Positions 33,053-42,905 of a DNA stretch of 64,000 nucleotides are shown here, one piece after another. The notes under the pieces are model-generated. The model was not told where the DNA came from, made no database searches, and saw only the letters and a program-made list of their open reading frames with translations. Both the position numbers and the translations under genes were made by a program. Numbering within the stretch: the stretch's first letter is position 1; each line of letters opens with the position of its first letter. Origin of the DNA: Chryseobacterium phosphatilyticum (GTDB lineage: Bacteria > Bacteroidota > Bacteroidia > Flavobacteriales > Weeksellaceae). The DNA lies in the NCBI RefSeq assembly GCF_002899825.2, contig NZ_PPED02000007.1, positions 1-64,000 of the forward strand, written 5' to 3'.

Positions 33053-34065
33053 AGGTCATATTTTGCAGTCGCAGAGGTTCTCAAATCCGTAAACTCTCCT
33101 TTCTCAAATTTCAGCTGGGCTACCATAGCAATCATCGCTGCGTTATCAGTAGTATATTCGAATTTTGGAATATAGATATTCCAACCCAATTTTTCTTTAT
33201 TGTCTTCCATAGCTTTTCTTAATGCAGAATTGGCGGAAACACCACCGGCAATGGCAACTTCTTTAACGTTGAGGTCTTTGGCCGCTTTTTCAAGTTTATT
33301 CATTAAGATTTCAACGATCGTTTTTTGTACCGAAGCACACAGATCATTAAGATGTTCTTTAATAAAATCAGGATTCTTTCTCACTTCTTTCTGAATGAAA
33401 TACAATACTGATGTTTTGATACCACTGAAGGAATAATCATAATTTTCCATCTTAGGTTTGTTAAACTTAAAAGTATCAGGATTTCCTTCTTTAGACAGTC
33501 TGTCGATAATAGGGCCTGCAGGGTAATCCAGATCAAATATCTTTCCGATTTTATCAAAAGCTTCACCTGCCGCGTCATCGATCGTTTTACCGATAATTTC
33601 CATATCGAAATAGTCCTTTACCAGGACAATCATGGTGTGTCCGCCACTTACCGTGAGGCATAGAAAAGGAAATGTTGGCGGCACAGGATTTGCATCCTCG
33701 ATGAAATGGGCCAGAATATGGGCTTGAAGATGATTTACTTCAATCAATGGAACATTAAGGCTCATAGCCAAAGACTTAGCAAATGATGTACCTACGAGAA
33801 GTGATCCCAAAAGTCCGGGTCCACGTGTAAATCCTATAGCTGAAATGGCATTTTGTTGTATATTTGCTTTGGTAAAAGATTTTTCAACAACGGGGATAAT
33901 ATTTTGTTGATGGGCTCGTGAAGCCAATTCAGGGACTACACCGCCATATTCTTTATGGATGGCCTGGTTCGCGGCAATATTAGAAAGAATGGAATTCCCC
34001 TTGATGATAGCTGCTGAGGTGTCGTCGCAAGACGATTCAATACCTAAAATTATAGAGTCGCTCAT
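33049..34065 (-). CDS. tsaD: tRNA N6-threonylcarbamoyladenosine transferase
   Basis: The 338-residue Kae1/TsaD ATPase transfers the threonylcarbamoyl group to A37 of ANN-decoding tRNAs. The metal-binding HLQAH motif has H112 and H116. Also visible are GIESSCDDTSAAI at the N-terminus, SGGHT and AGGVSANSALR. It leads the operon tsaD-hypothetical-rsmE. Its start codon is only 4 bases from the start of tamB on the other strand, so the promoters must overlap the opposing coding regions. Confidence 0.94.
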   Translation of the reverse strand: MSDSIILGIESSCDDTSAAIIKGNSILSNIAANQAIHKEYGGVVPELASRAHQQNIIPVVEKSFTKANIQQNAISAIGFTRGPGLLGSLLVGTSFAKSLAMSLNVPLIEVNHLQAHILAHFIEDANPVPPTFPFLCLTVSGGHTMIVLVKDYFDMEIIGKTIDDAAGEAFDKIGKIFDLDYPAGPIIDRLSKEGNPDTFKFNKPKMENYDYSFSGIKTSVLYFIQKEVRKNPDFIKEHLNDLCASVQKTIVEILMNKLEKAAKDLNVKEVAIAGGVSANSALRKAMEDNKEKLGWNIYIPKFEYTTDNAAMIAMVAQLKFEKGEFTDLRTSATAKYDL

Positions 34066-34069
34066 AATA

Positions 34070-37000
34070 ATGGCAAAGTTAGAGAATAATAACGAGAATG
34101 AGAATAAAAAATCAGTAACTGAAAACTTAGGAGATCAGGTACAAAAGACTGTTGAAAATGTAGAAGGGAAGGTCAGGGAAACAGTAAAAGAAGCATCTGA
34201 ACTGGCTTCAGATGCCATTCATCATCCTGTAGAAACGGCTGAAGAATTTGGAAAACAGGCAATGAAAGATGTCACCAGCTACACCTGGTGGGCAAAGCTT
34301 CTTCTTATTCTTTTTTGGCTGGGTATTGTGCTTGTCGGAGGAGTACTTATTACGATCAATCTTCCGGTTACCAAGCAATGGGCGGCAGATCAGGCATTGA
34401 AACTTGTAAACAATGATTTTAAATCCGGATTCTCCACTGAAAGTGTGGATGTAAATTATTTCGGAGACGTTACTATAAAAGGATTAAAAGTAAAGGATTA
34501 TAAAGGCTTAGACTTTATTCAGGCCCGTGAATTTCGTGCCGATTCAGACTGGCTCTCTCTGGCAGCAAATGCCATTTCCGGCCAAAGCAATTCTTTAAGC
34601 TTTAATTCCCTTACTCTGATGAATGCAGAGATAAAGGTTATTACCTATAAAGGAGACAGTATTTCCAACTTTGTCCGATTTACAGAATTATTTGACGACG
34701 GAAAGAAAAGAGATCCCAAAAAACCTCCTTTTCAGCTGAACTCCAGAGTGCAGATTATTGATTCTAAAGTTTCTATTGTGAATCAAAATTCAGAAGGAGA
34801 ACATGGAAAATGGCTGACTGCAACAAAATTCAATCTTAAAGCTCCCAATGTTAAAGTGAATGGCCCCAATGTTTCGGCATTGATCAATAATATGTCTTTT
34901 GTAACCTCCAGATGGGGGAAGTCTCATTTTGTAGATACCTTTTCAACAGAGTTTTCTTTAACGCATCAGTTTTTATCACTCAAGGACCTTACTTTAAATA
35001 CTGACCATACTTTGCTTCAGGGAGATATTAAATTCAATCTTCATAATGGTTCATGGGCAGATTTTGCTGATAAAGTGCGCTGGGATATGAATATTGAACA
35101 GGGGAGCCAGGTAAGCGGATATGATATCAGTTATTTTGTAACCAATTGGGATAATATTAAACCATTCAATATTGCAGGCAAAATGACAGGGCCCTTAAAT
35201 AAATTCCACCTTGAAAATTTCCTGATCAGAAATCCCGATGTCAATATAGCTACAAAGACAATGAAAGTAGACAATCTGTTGAAAGGACATTTTGCCATTG
35301 AAACAAAAGATCTTTCCACAGATTTCACCTATAAAGATTTGAAAGCGATGATGCCTTCCTTTATTTCCGGTAAAATGAAAAATTTTGCGGATGATTTTGG
35401 AAAGTTAAAATACAACGGTACAGCAAAAGTAACCCCTGATCTGGTATATGTGGAAAACGGGAATTTGTTGACGGGAATCGGGCAGGCAAAGATTTCTAAA
35501 CTTTCACTGACCGGCTATAGTACAGCTATGCCTAAGTATACGGGCTATCTGGAGGTAAAAGATCTTAACACCTCCGTCATTACCAAAAACAAATCGGTAG
35601 GTCTTATTTCCGGTAAATTTGATTTGAGCGGACAAAGTTTTGATGTCAATACCATGCGATTGACCACCAAATCTCAGATTGCAAGTATCGAAATCATGGA
35701 TAAAGTGATTAATAATCTCTATCTGGACGGATTATTAGATCACAAAAAATACAACGGACTCATCACCGTTAATGATGAACAGGCAAAAGCTACAATAAAA
35801 GGATTGATTGACTTCAGTACGTCCAGAATTTCTACAGATATAAATGCTGACGTCACTTATCTGAATATGAATTATTTTACAGGTAAGCCTGGCAGTCAGA
35901 TTGTCAGCGGACAGGTAGAAGGTAAAATGGCAATGTCTTCACTCAATGACCTGACTCTGGATGTTAATGCCAATAGTCTTCATTTTGCGACGGCCACTCA
36001 AAAATATGATATTCCTAATGCTAAATTAAAAACATTTGTAGAAGCAGGAGGGCGTGTTATTGATGTTGATGCGCCAGGGGCAGCTACCGGAAAAATTTCA
36101 GGAAAATACAACCTTGCAGATCTTGCAGGAATGGTAGAAAACGGAATTGGGAAAATACTGGTTGGTCCACCTCCGAGAAAAATGTACCGGGGGCAGAGCT
36201 TCAACATGAATTTTAATGTACAGCAAGGACTGGTTAATTATTTTTTACCAGATTTGAAACTTCCTAATGGAGCCTTGGTTGAAGGTGAATATAATGGTGA
36301 TTCTAATAACCTGATTCTGAATCTTGATGCTGTTGCTTTAAAATATATTATGACCAAAGAAGAGGAGATCACGGACGCTGATAAAGCTTTAGCCTCTTCT
36401 AATCCTGATTACACTGTTAATAACAGAAAGAATCAAAGCAAAGACAGTGCTATGGTAGATAGTGTTAAGGTGAGAATTAATACGGCAAACCTTAACCAGC
36501 AGATATATGCCAGAATCAACAGGTTAGAATATAATAAGAATATTATAAAAGATTTCGAGCTTAAAGGAAATAATGAGAATGGGAATACCCTTCACCTTGC
36601 GACTGTATTTAAGCACGGAAGTCCTGATGATGAAATTAACGAAAAACTTAAGGAGTATGCCATTAATGTCGATCAGTCAACGGATGCAGCAGGTGATTAT
36701 GTTTTTAGATTTGAACCGACAGAAGTGAAATTTAATGAAGTTACCTGGGCTGTTGATACAAGTCCGGAGCTTAATCACTCCATTACATATCGAAAGGCTA
36801 CCGGTGATTTTGATATCAGAAACCTGAGAATTTATTCTGATAACAGTGCTTTACATATCAAGGAAGCACAGTTTAAATCGATGAAGGACTTTTATCTGGA
36901 TGCTGATATTCATGATTTTTCTATTGAGAAGCTTCTGGAAATGCAGTCAGGAGGGAATGGGATGGATATAAAAGGTCTTGCTAACGGAAGTGTGAAGATC

Positions 37001-38860
37001 AAAATGGATAAAAGTACCCTGCAGCCATTGGTAGATCTTACCATTGATGATATTAAAATGAATGGCAATGATATGGGGGATATTACCGTATCTGCTACCA
37101 ACGGGTTCTCTTTGAACGTTTATGATATTGATATTAAAGTACATTCGGCAGGAGCATTGGGAGGAAACAGTCTGGATGTAACAGGTACTGTTAATAACAA
37201 TACTGCTTCTCCGGATATTGACCTTACAGCGCAGATGCGTGACTTTGATCTTTCGTTTACCCAGCAGTTTGTACAAACTATTTTTGGAAACCTGAGAGGA
37301 AAAGCAACAGGAGATCTTAAAATCAATGGTAAATTAAAGAACCTTGACTACAATGGAGATATTGCTTTAAAAGATTTCGGCTTAAAACTTTTATTTACAG
37401 GGGTAGATTATTCATTTGATGATACCGTGATCCAGCTTACAAAGGGTCTGGCGATTCTTAACAATATTGAAGTGCACGACGGAAGAAATAACTCTAAAGG
37501 TAATATTTCCGGGGCGATTCAGTTTGAAACTCTTTCTTCAATGGGGGTTTCTCTCGTAATGAGAGCAGATAATCTGTTGATGTTGAATAATACTCAAAAG
37601 GATTCTGATCTTTTCTGGGGAAGGGTATATGGTCAGGGAGATCTTTATGTTGATGGACCCGTTTCAGGATTGAGTATTACCACGCCTAATATGAAGGCAT
37701 TGAATGGAAGTACTTTTACCTTCAATTCGAGTTCTACTTCCAATGTTGAAGAGTTTAAAATGCTAAGATTCCTTAAAGAAGGAAAAGACGGGCTGGTAAC
37801 CCTTGAAGAGAAAAAGAAAACAGGTGCCAATATGAATATTGACTTCAACCTGGCAGTGGATAAAGGAACCACCGTCAATGTACTGGTGGGTGATGATGTC
37901 GGAAATATTACTGTAAAAGGATCTGCAGACCCGTTAAGATTCCACATGAACAGACAAGGAAATATTGCGATGAGTGGTACTTATAAGGTAGATAATGGTA
38001 CATTTGTTTCTAAGGCTATTCTTAATAAAACTTTTCAGATCGAAAGAAATAGTAGTATCAGATGGGATGGGGATGCAATGAAACCGGCATTGGATATTAA
38101 TGCCAATTATGTGAGAATGGTTTCCAATGTTGGAGAGTATCTTAATTTAAGTAAGCTTCAGCCGATCAGTATTTTGCTGCAGGCCCACATTACCCAGTCG
38201 TTGGTAGACCCTAAAATTGATCTTAATGTAACCGCTATGGATGTGTCAAGCCAGGTGAGAGAAACTTTGGCGGCAAAAATGAGCCAGGAAGGAGAGAAGG
38301 TACTTCAATTTGGTTCAGTTCTCCTTTTAAGCACGTTTAACGTGTCCAATACGGGTGGGGTAGACGTAAATGTAGGGAATGTAGCGGAATCTTCCGGGTA
38401 TAATATGCTTCTGAAACAATTAGGATCAGTTCTTAATACCATGAGTAATGAATTTCAGATTGACCTGAATTATGTAAAAGGGGACCAAAATGCCAACATT
38501 GGAGACAGAGCTAATGCGGGAGTTAGTGTTGCCGTTTCACCGAGGATCAATGTCAAAACCGGACTGGGAATTCCATTGTCAAGAACAGAGGGTACACAAG
38601 CTAATTATCTCTCTACTGAGGGATCTATTGAATATGATCTTTCTAAAAAGAATGACGGTACATTACTTCTAAGGGGATATTCTAAGCCAGCAAATATTGG
38701 TATGATCAGTACAAATGGTTCTGCTAATCAGGCTTATGGTGTAGGAGTTATGTGGAGTAAAAGCTTCAATTCTTTGTTTAAAAAGAAGAAAAAAGACAAA
38801 AAAACTACAGAAGGTAAAAGTGAAATAAAAACAGATTCTATAAAATCACAAGGTAAATAA
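34070..38860 (+). CDS. tamB: TamB/AsmA-like translocation and assembly module protein
   Basis: The ATG at 34070 gives 1596 residues; an upstream frame inside tsaD is ignored. A charged cytoplasmic N-terminus (repeated Glu/Lys helices) precedes one membrane segment near 79-100 (LLLILFWLGIVLVGGVLI). A giant beta-helical body and a C-terminal TamB/DUF490-type domain follow (about 1150-1560, YKVDNGTFVSKAILNKTF, LLQAHITQSLVDPKIDL). Family members bridge the periplasm to move lipids to, or assist assembly of, the outer membrane. The lysine-rich tail is unusual. Confidence 0.85.
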   Translation: MAKLENNNENENKKSVTENLGDQVQKTVENVEGKVRETVKEASELASDAIHHPVETAEEFGKQAMKDVTSYTWWAKLLLILFWLGIVLVGGVLITINLPVTKQWAADQALKLVNNDFKSGFSTESVDVNYFGDVTIKGLKVKDYKGLDFIQAREFRADSDWLSLAANAISGQSNSLSFNSLTLMNAEIKVITYKGDSISNFVRFTELFDDGKKRDPKKPPFQLNSRVQIIDSKVSIVNQNSEGEHGKWLTATKFNLKAPNVKVNGPNVSALINNMSFVTSRWGKSHFVDTFSTEFSLTHQFLSLKDLTLNTDHTLLQGDIKFNLHNGSWADFADKVRWDMNIEQGSQVSGYDISYFVTNWDNIKPFNIAGKMTGPLNKFHLENFLIRNPDVNIATKTMKVDNLLKGHFAIETKDLSTDFTYKDLKAMMPSFISGKMKNFADDFGKLKYNGTAKVTPDLVYVENGNLLTGIGQAKISKLSLTGYSTAMPKYTGYLEVKDLNTSVITKNKSVGLISGKFDLSGQSFDVNTMRLTTKSQIASIEIMDKVINNLYLDGLLDHKKYNGLITVNDEQAKATIKGLIDFSTSRISTDINADVTYLNMNYFTGKPGSQIVSGQVEGKMAMSSLNDLTLDVNANSLHFATATQKYDIPNAKLKTFVEAGGRVIDVDAPGAATGKISGKYNLADLAGMVENGIGKILVGPPPRKMYRGQSFNMNFNVQQGLVNYFLPDLKLPNGALVEGEYNGDSNNLILNLDAVALKYIMTKEEEITDADKALASSNPDYTVNNRKNQSKDSAMVDSVKVRINTANLNQQIYARINRLEYNKNIIKDFELKGNNENGNTLHLATVFKHGSPDDEINEKLKEYAINVDQSTDAAGDYVFRFEPTEVKFNEVTWAVDTSPELNHSITYRKATGDFDIRNLRIYSDNSALHIKEAQFKSMKDFYLDADIHDFSIEKLLEMQSGGNGMDIKGLANGSVKIKMDKSTLQPLVDLTIDDIKMNGNDMGDITVSATNGFSLNVYDIDIKVHSAGALGGNSLDVTGTVNNNTASPDIDLTAQMRDFDLSFTQQFVQTIFGNLRGKATGDLKINGKLKNLDYNGDIALKDFGLKLLFTGVDYSFDDTVIQLTKGLAILNNIEVHDGRNNSKGNISGAIQFETLSSMGVSLVMRADNLLMLNNTQKDSDLFWGRVYGQGDLYVDGPVSGLSITTPNMKALNGSTFTFNSSSTSNVEEFKMLRFLKEGKDGLVTLEEKKKTGANMNIDFNLAVDKGTTVNVLVGDDVGNITVKGSADPLRFHMNRQGNIAMSGTYKVDNGTFVSKAILNKTFQIERNSSIRWDGDAMKPALDINANYVRMVSNVGEYLNLSKLQPISILLQAHITQSLVDPKIDLNVTAMDVSSQVRETLAAKMSQEGEKVLQFGSVLLLSTFNVSNTGGVDVNVGNVAESSGYNMLLKQLGSVLNTMSNEFQIDLNYVKGDQNANIGDRANAGVSVAVSPRINVKTGLGIPLSRTEGTQANYLSTEGSIEYDLSKKNDGTLLLRGYSKPANIGMISTNGSANQAYGVGVMWSKSFNSLFKKKKKDKKTTEGKSEIKTDSIKSQGK

Positions 38861-38994
38861 TTTGAATATTTTAATGATTTTTATCATCTGTGTTAATTAT
38901 TGTTAATATTTGATATATATTTTTTAGTTAAATTATTTTTCGTAAATTTGCAAAAAATACATAGATTTTTTAAAGAAATTGTAATTTAACTAAT

Positions 38995-39465
38995 ATGAAC
39001 TATCAACTGGACGAAATAGACAAGAAGATTCTTGATTTCTTAGTAGAAAACACAAGAATGCCTTTTACTGAAATTGCAAAGCAGATGGATGTTTCTGCTG
39101 GAACAATTCACGTAAGAGTGAAAAAGATGGAGGATGCAGGTATTATTTTGGGATCATCTCTTAACATCGATTACGGAAAGCTAGATTATCACTTTACAGC
39201 TTTCATTGGAATTCTTTTGACAAAATCAAACCGTACTCAAGAAGTATTGAAAGAATTGTCAGTTCTTCCTAACGTAATCGAAGCTAGCGTTATTTCCGGA
39301 AAATATAATATTTTCTGTAAAGTAAGAGCTAAGAATACAGAGGATGCTAAAAGAATTATTTATCAGATAGACGACATTCAGGATGTAATGAGAACTGAAA
39401 GTATGATTTCTATGGAAGAATACTTAAGTGATAAAAACAGACTGATCAACGCGATCTCTATCTAA
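38995..39465 (+). CDS. Lrp/AsnC family transcriptional regulator
   Basis: The 156-residue protein has an N-terminal AsnC helix-turn-helix (IDKKILDFLVENTRMPFTEI and SAGTIHVRVKKMEDAG) and a C-terminal RAM ligand domain from about 70. The typical length and motifs make the family certain. A -7 box TAAATTTG lies at 38943-38950. A terminator follows. The effector and targets are unknown; Lrp-type proteins usually sense amino acids. Confidence 0.9.
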   Translation: MNYQLDEIDKKILDFLVENTRMPFTEIAKQMDVSAGTIHVRVKKMEDAGIILGSSLNIDYGKLDYHFTAFIGILLTKSNRTQEVLKELSVLPNVIEASVISGKYNIFCKVRAKNTEDAKRIIYQIDDIQDVMRTESMISMEEYLSDKNRLINAISI

Positions 39466-39490
39466 TTCAAATTTTAAACGAATTATTATA

Positions 39491-39528
39491 AAAGAACTTA
39501 TGAAATCTCTCATAAGTTCTTTATTTTT
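39491..39528 (+). terminator. Terminator of the Lrp-type gene
   Basis: AAAGAACTTATG and CATAAGTTCTTT enclose an 8-base loop and are followed by ATTTTT. The T-run also forms a TATTTTTG box just before the next ATG. Confidence 0.8.
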
Positions 39529-39534
39529 GTACTT

Positions 39535-39912
39535 ATGGAAGAATACAGCTATTTTGATGAAGATCCGAAGAAAGGATGGGGTTTTGTATTAGCCTTTGCG
39601 GCTTTAATGTTATTTACTGTAATGGGATTGGGGATTGATGTTGATGAATATCTGCAACATGAATATCTTGAGATCCCGAGATGGTATTTTTATGTGATTT
39701 TTTCCATTGATTTTTTCATGATGATCGGGCTGATACTAATGTTTTTCTATAGAAAAATAGGAATCTTCATGTTCCCGGTACTTTTAGTATTGCATTTTTT
39801 TATGCATAATTATTACCTTTCAACCTTTCTGTATACGGATGTAACCAATCTTTTCCTTTTTACAGGATTTGGTATGCTGGCGATTATTCCCAAGTGGAAG
39901 TTTTTTAAATAA
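39535..39912 (+). CDS. Small four-helix membrane protein
   Basis: The 125-residue protein has an acidic N-terminus (MEEYSYFDEDPKKGWG) and four hydrophobic segments. No family is recognised. Its ATG lies 6 bases after a TATTTTTG box, so the transcript may be nearly leaderless. Confidence 0.7.
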   Translation: MEEYSYFDEDPKKGWGFVLAFAALMLFTVMGLGIDVDEYLQHEYLEIPRWYFYVIFSIDFFMMIGLILMFFYRKIGIFMFPVLLVLHFFMHNYYLSTFLYTDVTNLFLFTGFGMLAIIPKWKFFK

Positions 39913-40141
39913 AGATTTCAGATAAACAGATTTTCGCTTATAAAACAAGATTACAGATTTGTTTTGACGAATTTGTCTCACACAAAAATCTGAAGGAAAT
40001 AGAGTATGATATTTTAAGGGGAGGGAAGATGCAATTCATGGTCTCATCACCGGCCTGTTGCTTTCTTGGTCTTTTTATCAATAAAAGAATTGAGTTTTCC
40101 TGAAATTATTCCTTTTTTCAGGATTTTGCACTTTTGTCATC

Positions 40142-40278
40142 TCATGTATAGTATTTGAGAGCCTTGCCTGGAGCCATTGCCTGATCTACTTTTGCATTAA
40201 ATGTAAATTCCGGGGAGAACTCCCACTTTTGAATTTCTGCTACTGTAATGCGCTTAATGCCTGTCCGGATATATTTTA
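40142..40278 (-). pseudogene. Coding remnant, unidentified
   Basis: A minus-strand frame of about 43 codons between two stops reads KYIRTGIKRITVAEIQKW and AKVDQAMAPGKALKYYT. The composition is protein-like but there is no start. It lies within the 39913-40788 gap of nearly 900 bases, which otherwise appears decayed. Confidence 0.35.
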
Positions 40279-40430
40279 GTTGTTACTCCTCTCGTGTTTT
40301 TCCTTTGAAAAGAAATCAGATTGTACTTTCACTCTTACAATTGCTTACATTGTTTTGTCTATAACTTGCATAGCTTTAAAAAGATATTCAAAATCATGAA
40401 ACTGGCTATCCTTTTTGTAAATATATAACT

Positions 40431-40686
40431 TGATTTAATAGGATTAAGCTATTTTTACCGCCCATTTCAAAAAAGAGAGGATAATGGATTTCGAGACTTT
40501 AAGAGTGCAGATAGAAGTCGGCCTCACAGCCGTACTACTATAATTTGTGAGAATTATGCTGAAAAAAATGTTCCGGATGCCTTTTGTCAAAACAATGATC
40601 CTTACGATCTGATGCGTTTTAACAGATCCATTGTAAAACTTTTAGTAGGAGAAGAAGTTAAAAGAAAATATCCAAACCCACAATAA
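40431..40686 (+). pseudogene. Coding remnant, unidentified
   Basis: A + strand frame of about 84 codons lacks a start and ends VKLLVGEEVKRKYPNPQ, stop 40684-40686. It includes YFYRPFQKREDNGFRDFK and PDAFCQNNDPYDLMRFNRS. It reads like the C-terminal end of a lost gene. The remaining parts of 39913-40788 show nothing clear. Confidence 0.35.
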
Positions 40687-40788
40687 AATTAAAACTGTAG
40701 TGAGGATATGATTTTTAGATAAAAACTAATTGCTTACTTTTATCCGCCATTTTGTTAAACTTTTAAACCAAAATATAAAAAAACTAAT

Positions 40789-41265
40789 ATGAATACACTT
40801 TCATTCTATAAAAAAGACGGAAATCTATATGTCTTTAAAAATCAGCCTGTATTTATAGCGATATTGTCTATCATTTTTTTAGCAATAGCAGTCTGGACTT
40901 TTAGTAGTATAAAACTTTTAAGTTTGGCTCTCATAGCTCTTGTTGTCCTTATTGTAATTAATTTCTTTGCTAAAAAATTTATTATTGATGTCGAAAGACA
41001 AACCATTACAGGGAAACATAGCATTTTTGTTCCTGCACAGACGTATTCTATGAATGATTTTACCAATTTTGAAGTAATTGCTACTAAATATATGGGATTG
41101 ATTACTACCAACGTCATGTTATCTGCTCACTTTAATATCAACGGAAAAGATAAACGACTCACCATTGGACAGGCTCTTACCCAAAAAGGAATACAGAAAA
41201 TGGTCAACGAAACTGAAGATATCATGGCTATTAATCAGGATCATGGACGCAATCGACCGCTATAA
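40789..41265 (+). CDS. Membrane protein with PH-like domain (pair, first)
   Basis: The 158-residue protein has two adjacent membrane segments at about 20-57 (PVFIAILSIIFLAIAVW, LLSLALIALVVLIVINFF) and a soluble beta-rich C-terminus. It overlaps the next gene by 23 bases. No family name is certain; the layout resembles bacterial PH-like membrane proteins. Confidence 0.65.
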   Translation: MNTLSFYKKDGNLYVFKNQPVFIAILSIIFLAIAVWTFSSIKLLSLALIALVVLIVINFFAKKFIIDVERQTITGKHSIFVPAQTYSMNDFTNFEVIATKYMGLITTNVMLSAHFNINGKDKRLTIGQALTQKGIQKMVNETEDIMAINQDHGRNRPL

Positions 41266-41752
41266 GTTTGAAGAAAACGGAAGTGAAATCCGTTTTATGC
41301 CGAACTACAGCTACCTCCGTACCTTGGTCTGGTGGTTGGCATTGGGTATAGTTGCGCTTGTAGCGATATTATTTTATTATCGAGGTCAATGGTCCGGTGG
41401 TCATTTGGGAATTACCCTGATACCGTGGGGTGCTTATATGGCGTACTTTCTGTATGATCTGCTTTTCAAAGTTCCGGCTACCTATATTTTTGATAAATCG
41501 GAAAGATGTATTTACAAAAAACTTTATTGGTCAAAAAAAATTATGACTTTTGATGAAATGACCTATTTTATCAGGGATGATAGAGGAGGAGCCTATTATG
41601 CAATTGGTAAGAAAAGAAATCAGTTCGTAAAAAATTATAAAATCAGTAATTACTTTACAGATTCTAAAGCCTCAAGAAAAAGAGAAGAAGAATACCTGGA
41701 AAAAATATTTCATCCAATACTACGAACGATTGGAAATACTGCGAATCCATAG
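41243..41752 (+). CDS. Membrane protein with PH-like domain (pair, second)
   Basis: The ATG at 41243 gives 169 residues. Two membrane segments (LVWWLALGIVALVAILFYY, GAYMAYFLYDLLF) are followed by a beta-rich soluble part (YIFDKSERCIYKKLYWSKK). It is similar in plan to the gene it overlaps, so the two may be ancient duplicates forming a complex. The function is unknown. Confidence 0.65.
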   Translation: MDAIDRYKFEENGSEIRFMPNYSYLRTLVWWLALGIVALVAILFYYRGQWSGGHLGITLIPWGAYMAYFLYDLLFKVPATYIFDKSERCIYKKLYWSKKIMTFDEMTYFIRDDRGGAYYAIGKKRNQFVKNYKISNYFTDSKASRKREEEYLEKIFHPILRTIGNTANP

Positions 41753-42234
41753 AGTAATCGTTGACTGTAGATCAGACTTTTATAGGGAAGCCCTTTTCAG
41801 CATTTTTGGATGTATAGTCGAAATCTGCAATGCATATAAGAGAAAGGAATTTGAAAAAGGATGACAAACTTACCATGAAATAAAAAAGATTTTTTTATAT
41901 GTGTGAAAAATTTTGTTAATCTTTAAAAATTCTTTTTTAATTATCTGATTGTTAATATGTTGTGTTTTATATTTTGTATGAAAATATATAAAACGTAATT
42001 TATATGATGAACAAAATTTAGATAAAATAAAATTCATGCAAAATGTTAAAAATTGCTAATTTTTTTTATCAAATCTAATGTTTTATTTTGATGTGTAGAT
42101 AGTATTTTTAATTTTATATTACTTATTTACAGTGTATTACTTGTTGTTTTTTATGACTTTAATACTGTCTTTTATTTAACATATATTATGATTTGGCATA
42201 CTGATTGTTAATGAATGAATAAAATTCAAAAAGT
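41753..42234. other. AT-rich intergenic region, 480 bases
   Basis: I see no coding frame. The region is very AT-rich with many TTTTAATT-like words. It should contain the promoter of the porin-like gene; nothing else is supported. Confidence 0.45.
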
Positions 42235-42837
42235 ATGAAAAAAATCTTAGTGGTGACTGCCATCGCAGTATTTGGAATGGTAAGTGCTCAGAAAAACACT
42301 CTTTTAGTAGGAGGGAACATTGGCTATAGCAATGACAGTAACAAGTTCATGGGGAACAAAGTTTCCAGTACCGAAGCGTTTACCTTTACCCCAACGGTAG
42401 GTTATCAGTTTCACAAAAACTGGACGGTAGGTATTAACTCTGTTATTACTTCTGGTAAAAATGAGGAAGGTATTAATAATAGTGCTTCCACTGTAAAAAA
42501 CAATGAATTTGCTATTGGTCCATTCGTTCGTTATGCAGTTCCTTTAGGTGATATTTTTGCTGTTTATGGAGATTTAGGTGCCGGGTATCAAAATCAGAAT
42601 ATGAAAACAACTACCATGGGTTCTACCAGTGAAGTGAAAGCTAACGGTTTCTATACCAACTTTACCCCTGCGTTATTTATCAATTTCAAAAATGGATTTG
42701 GATTAAACTTCAATATTGGAGGGATTAAATACAGTCATTTAAAAGCAGATGGTATTGATGCTACCAACAGTAATTTTACGTTTTCTTTCGGAAAAGAAAT
42801 TGGAGTAGGAATTTCTAAAAACTTTGGATTGAAATAA
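42235..42837 (+). CDS. Outer membrane beta-barrel protein
   Basis: The 200-residue protein has a signal peptide (MKKILVVTAIAVFGMVSA-Q). It is followed by about eight amphipathic strands (TPTVGYQFHKNWTVGINSV, AIGPFVRYAVPLGDIFAVYG) and a final strand ending in GVGISKNFGLK. The size fits an eight-stranded OmpA/OmpX-type barrel (porin family). The function is unknown. It is monocistronic with a strong terminator. Confidence 0.82.
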   Translation: MKKILVVTAIAVFGMVSAQKNTLLVGGNIGYSNDSNKFMGNKVSSTEAFTFTPTVGYQFHKNWTVGINSVITSGKNEEGINNSASTVKNNEFAIGPFVRYAVPLGDIFAVYGDLGAGYQNQNMKTTTMGSTSEVKANGFYTNFTPALFINFKNGFGLNFNIGGIKYSHLKADGIDATNSNFTFSFGKEIGVGISKNFGLK

Positions 42838-42860
42838 TTATTTTAAACAACAAAATAACA

Positions 42861-42890
42861 AAGCCGTCCCACTGGGACGGCTTGTTTTGT
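42861..42890 (+). terminator. Terminator between the barrel gene and transketolase
   Basis: AAGCCGTCCCA and TGGGACGGCTT form an 11-bp stem around one C, followed by GTTTTGTTTTT. Confidence 0.85.
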
Positions 42891-42905
42891 TTTTATAATT
42901 GACTC

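Noticed and set aside
33959..34069. Extended N-terminus of TamB
   Set aside because: The extra 37 codons lie entirely inside tsaD on the opposite strand. The ATG at 34070 begins a typical charged TamB-like N-terminus.
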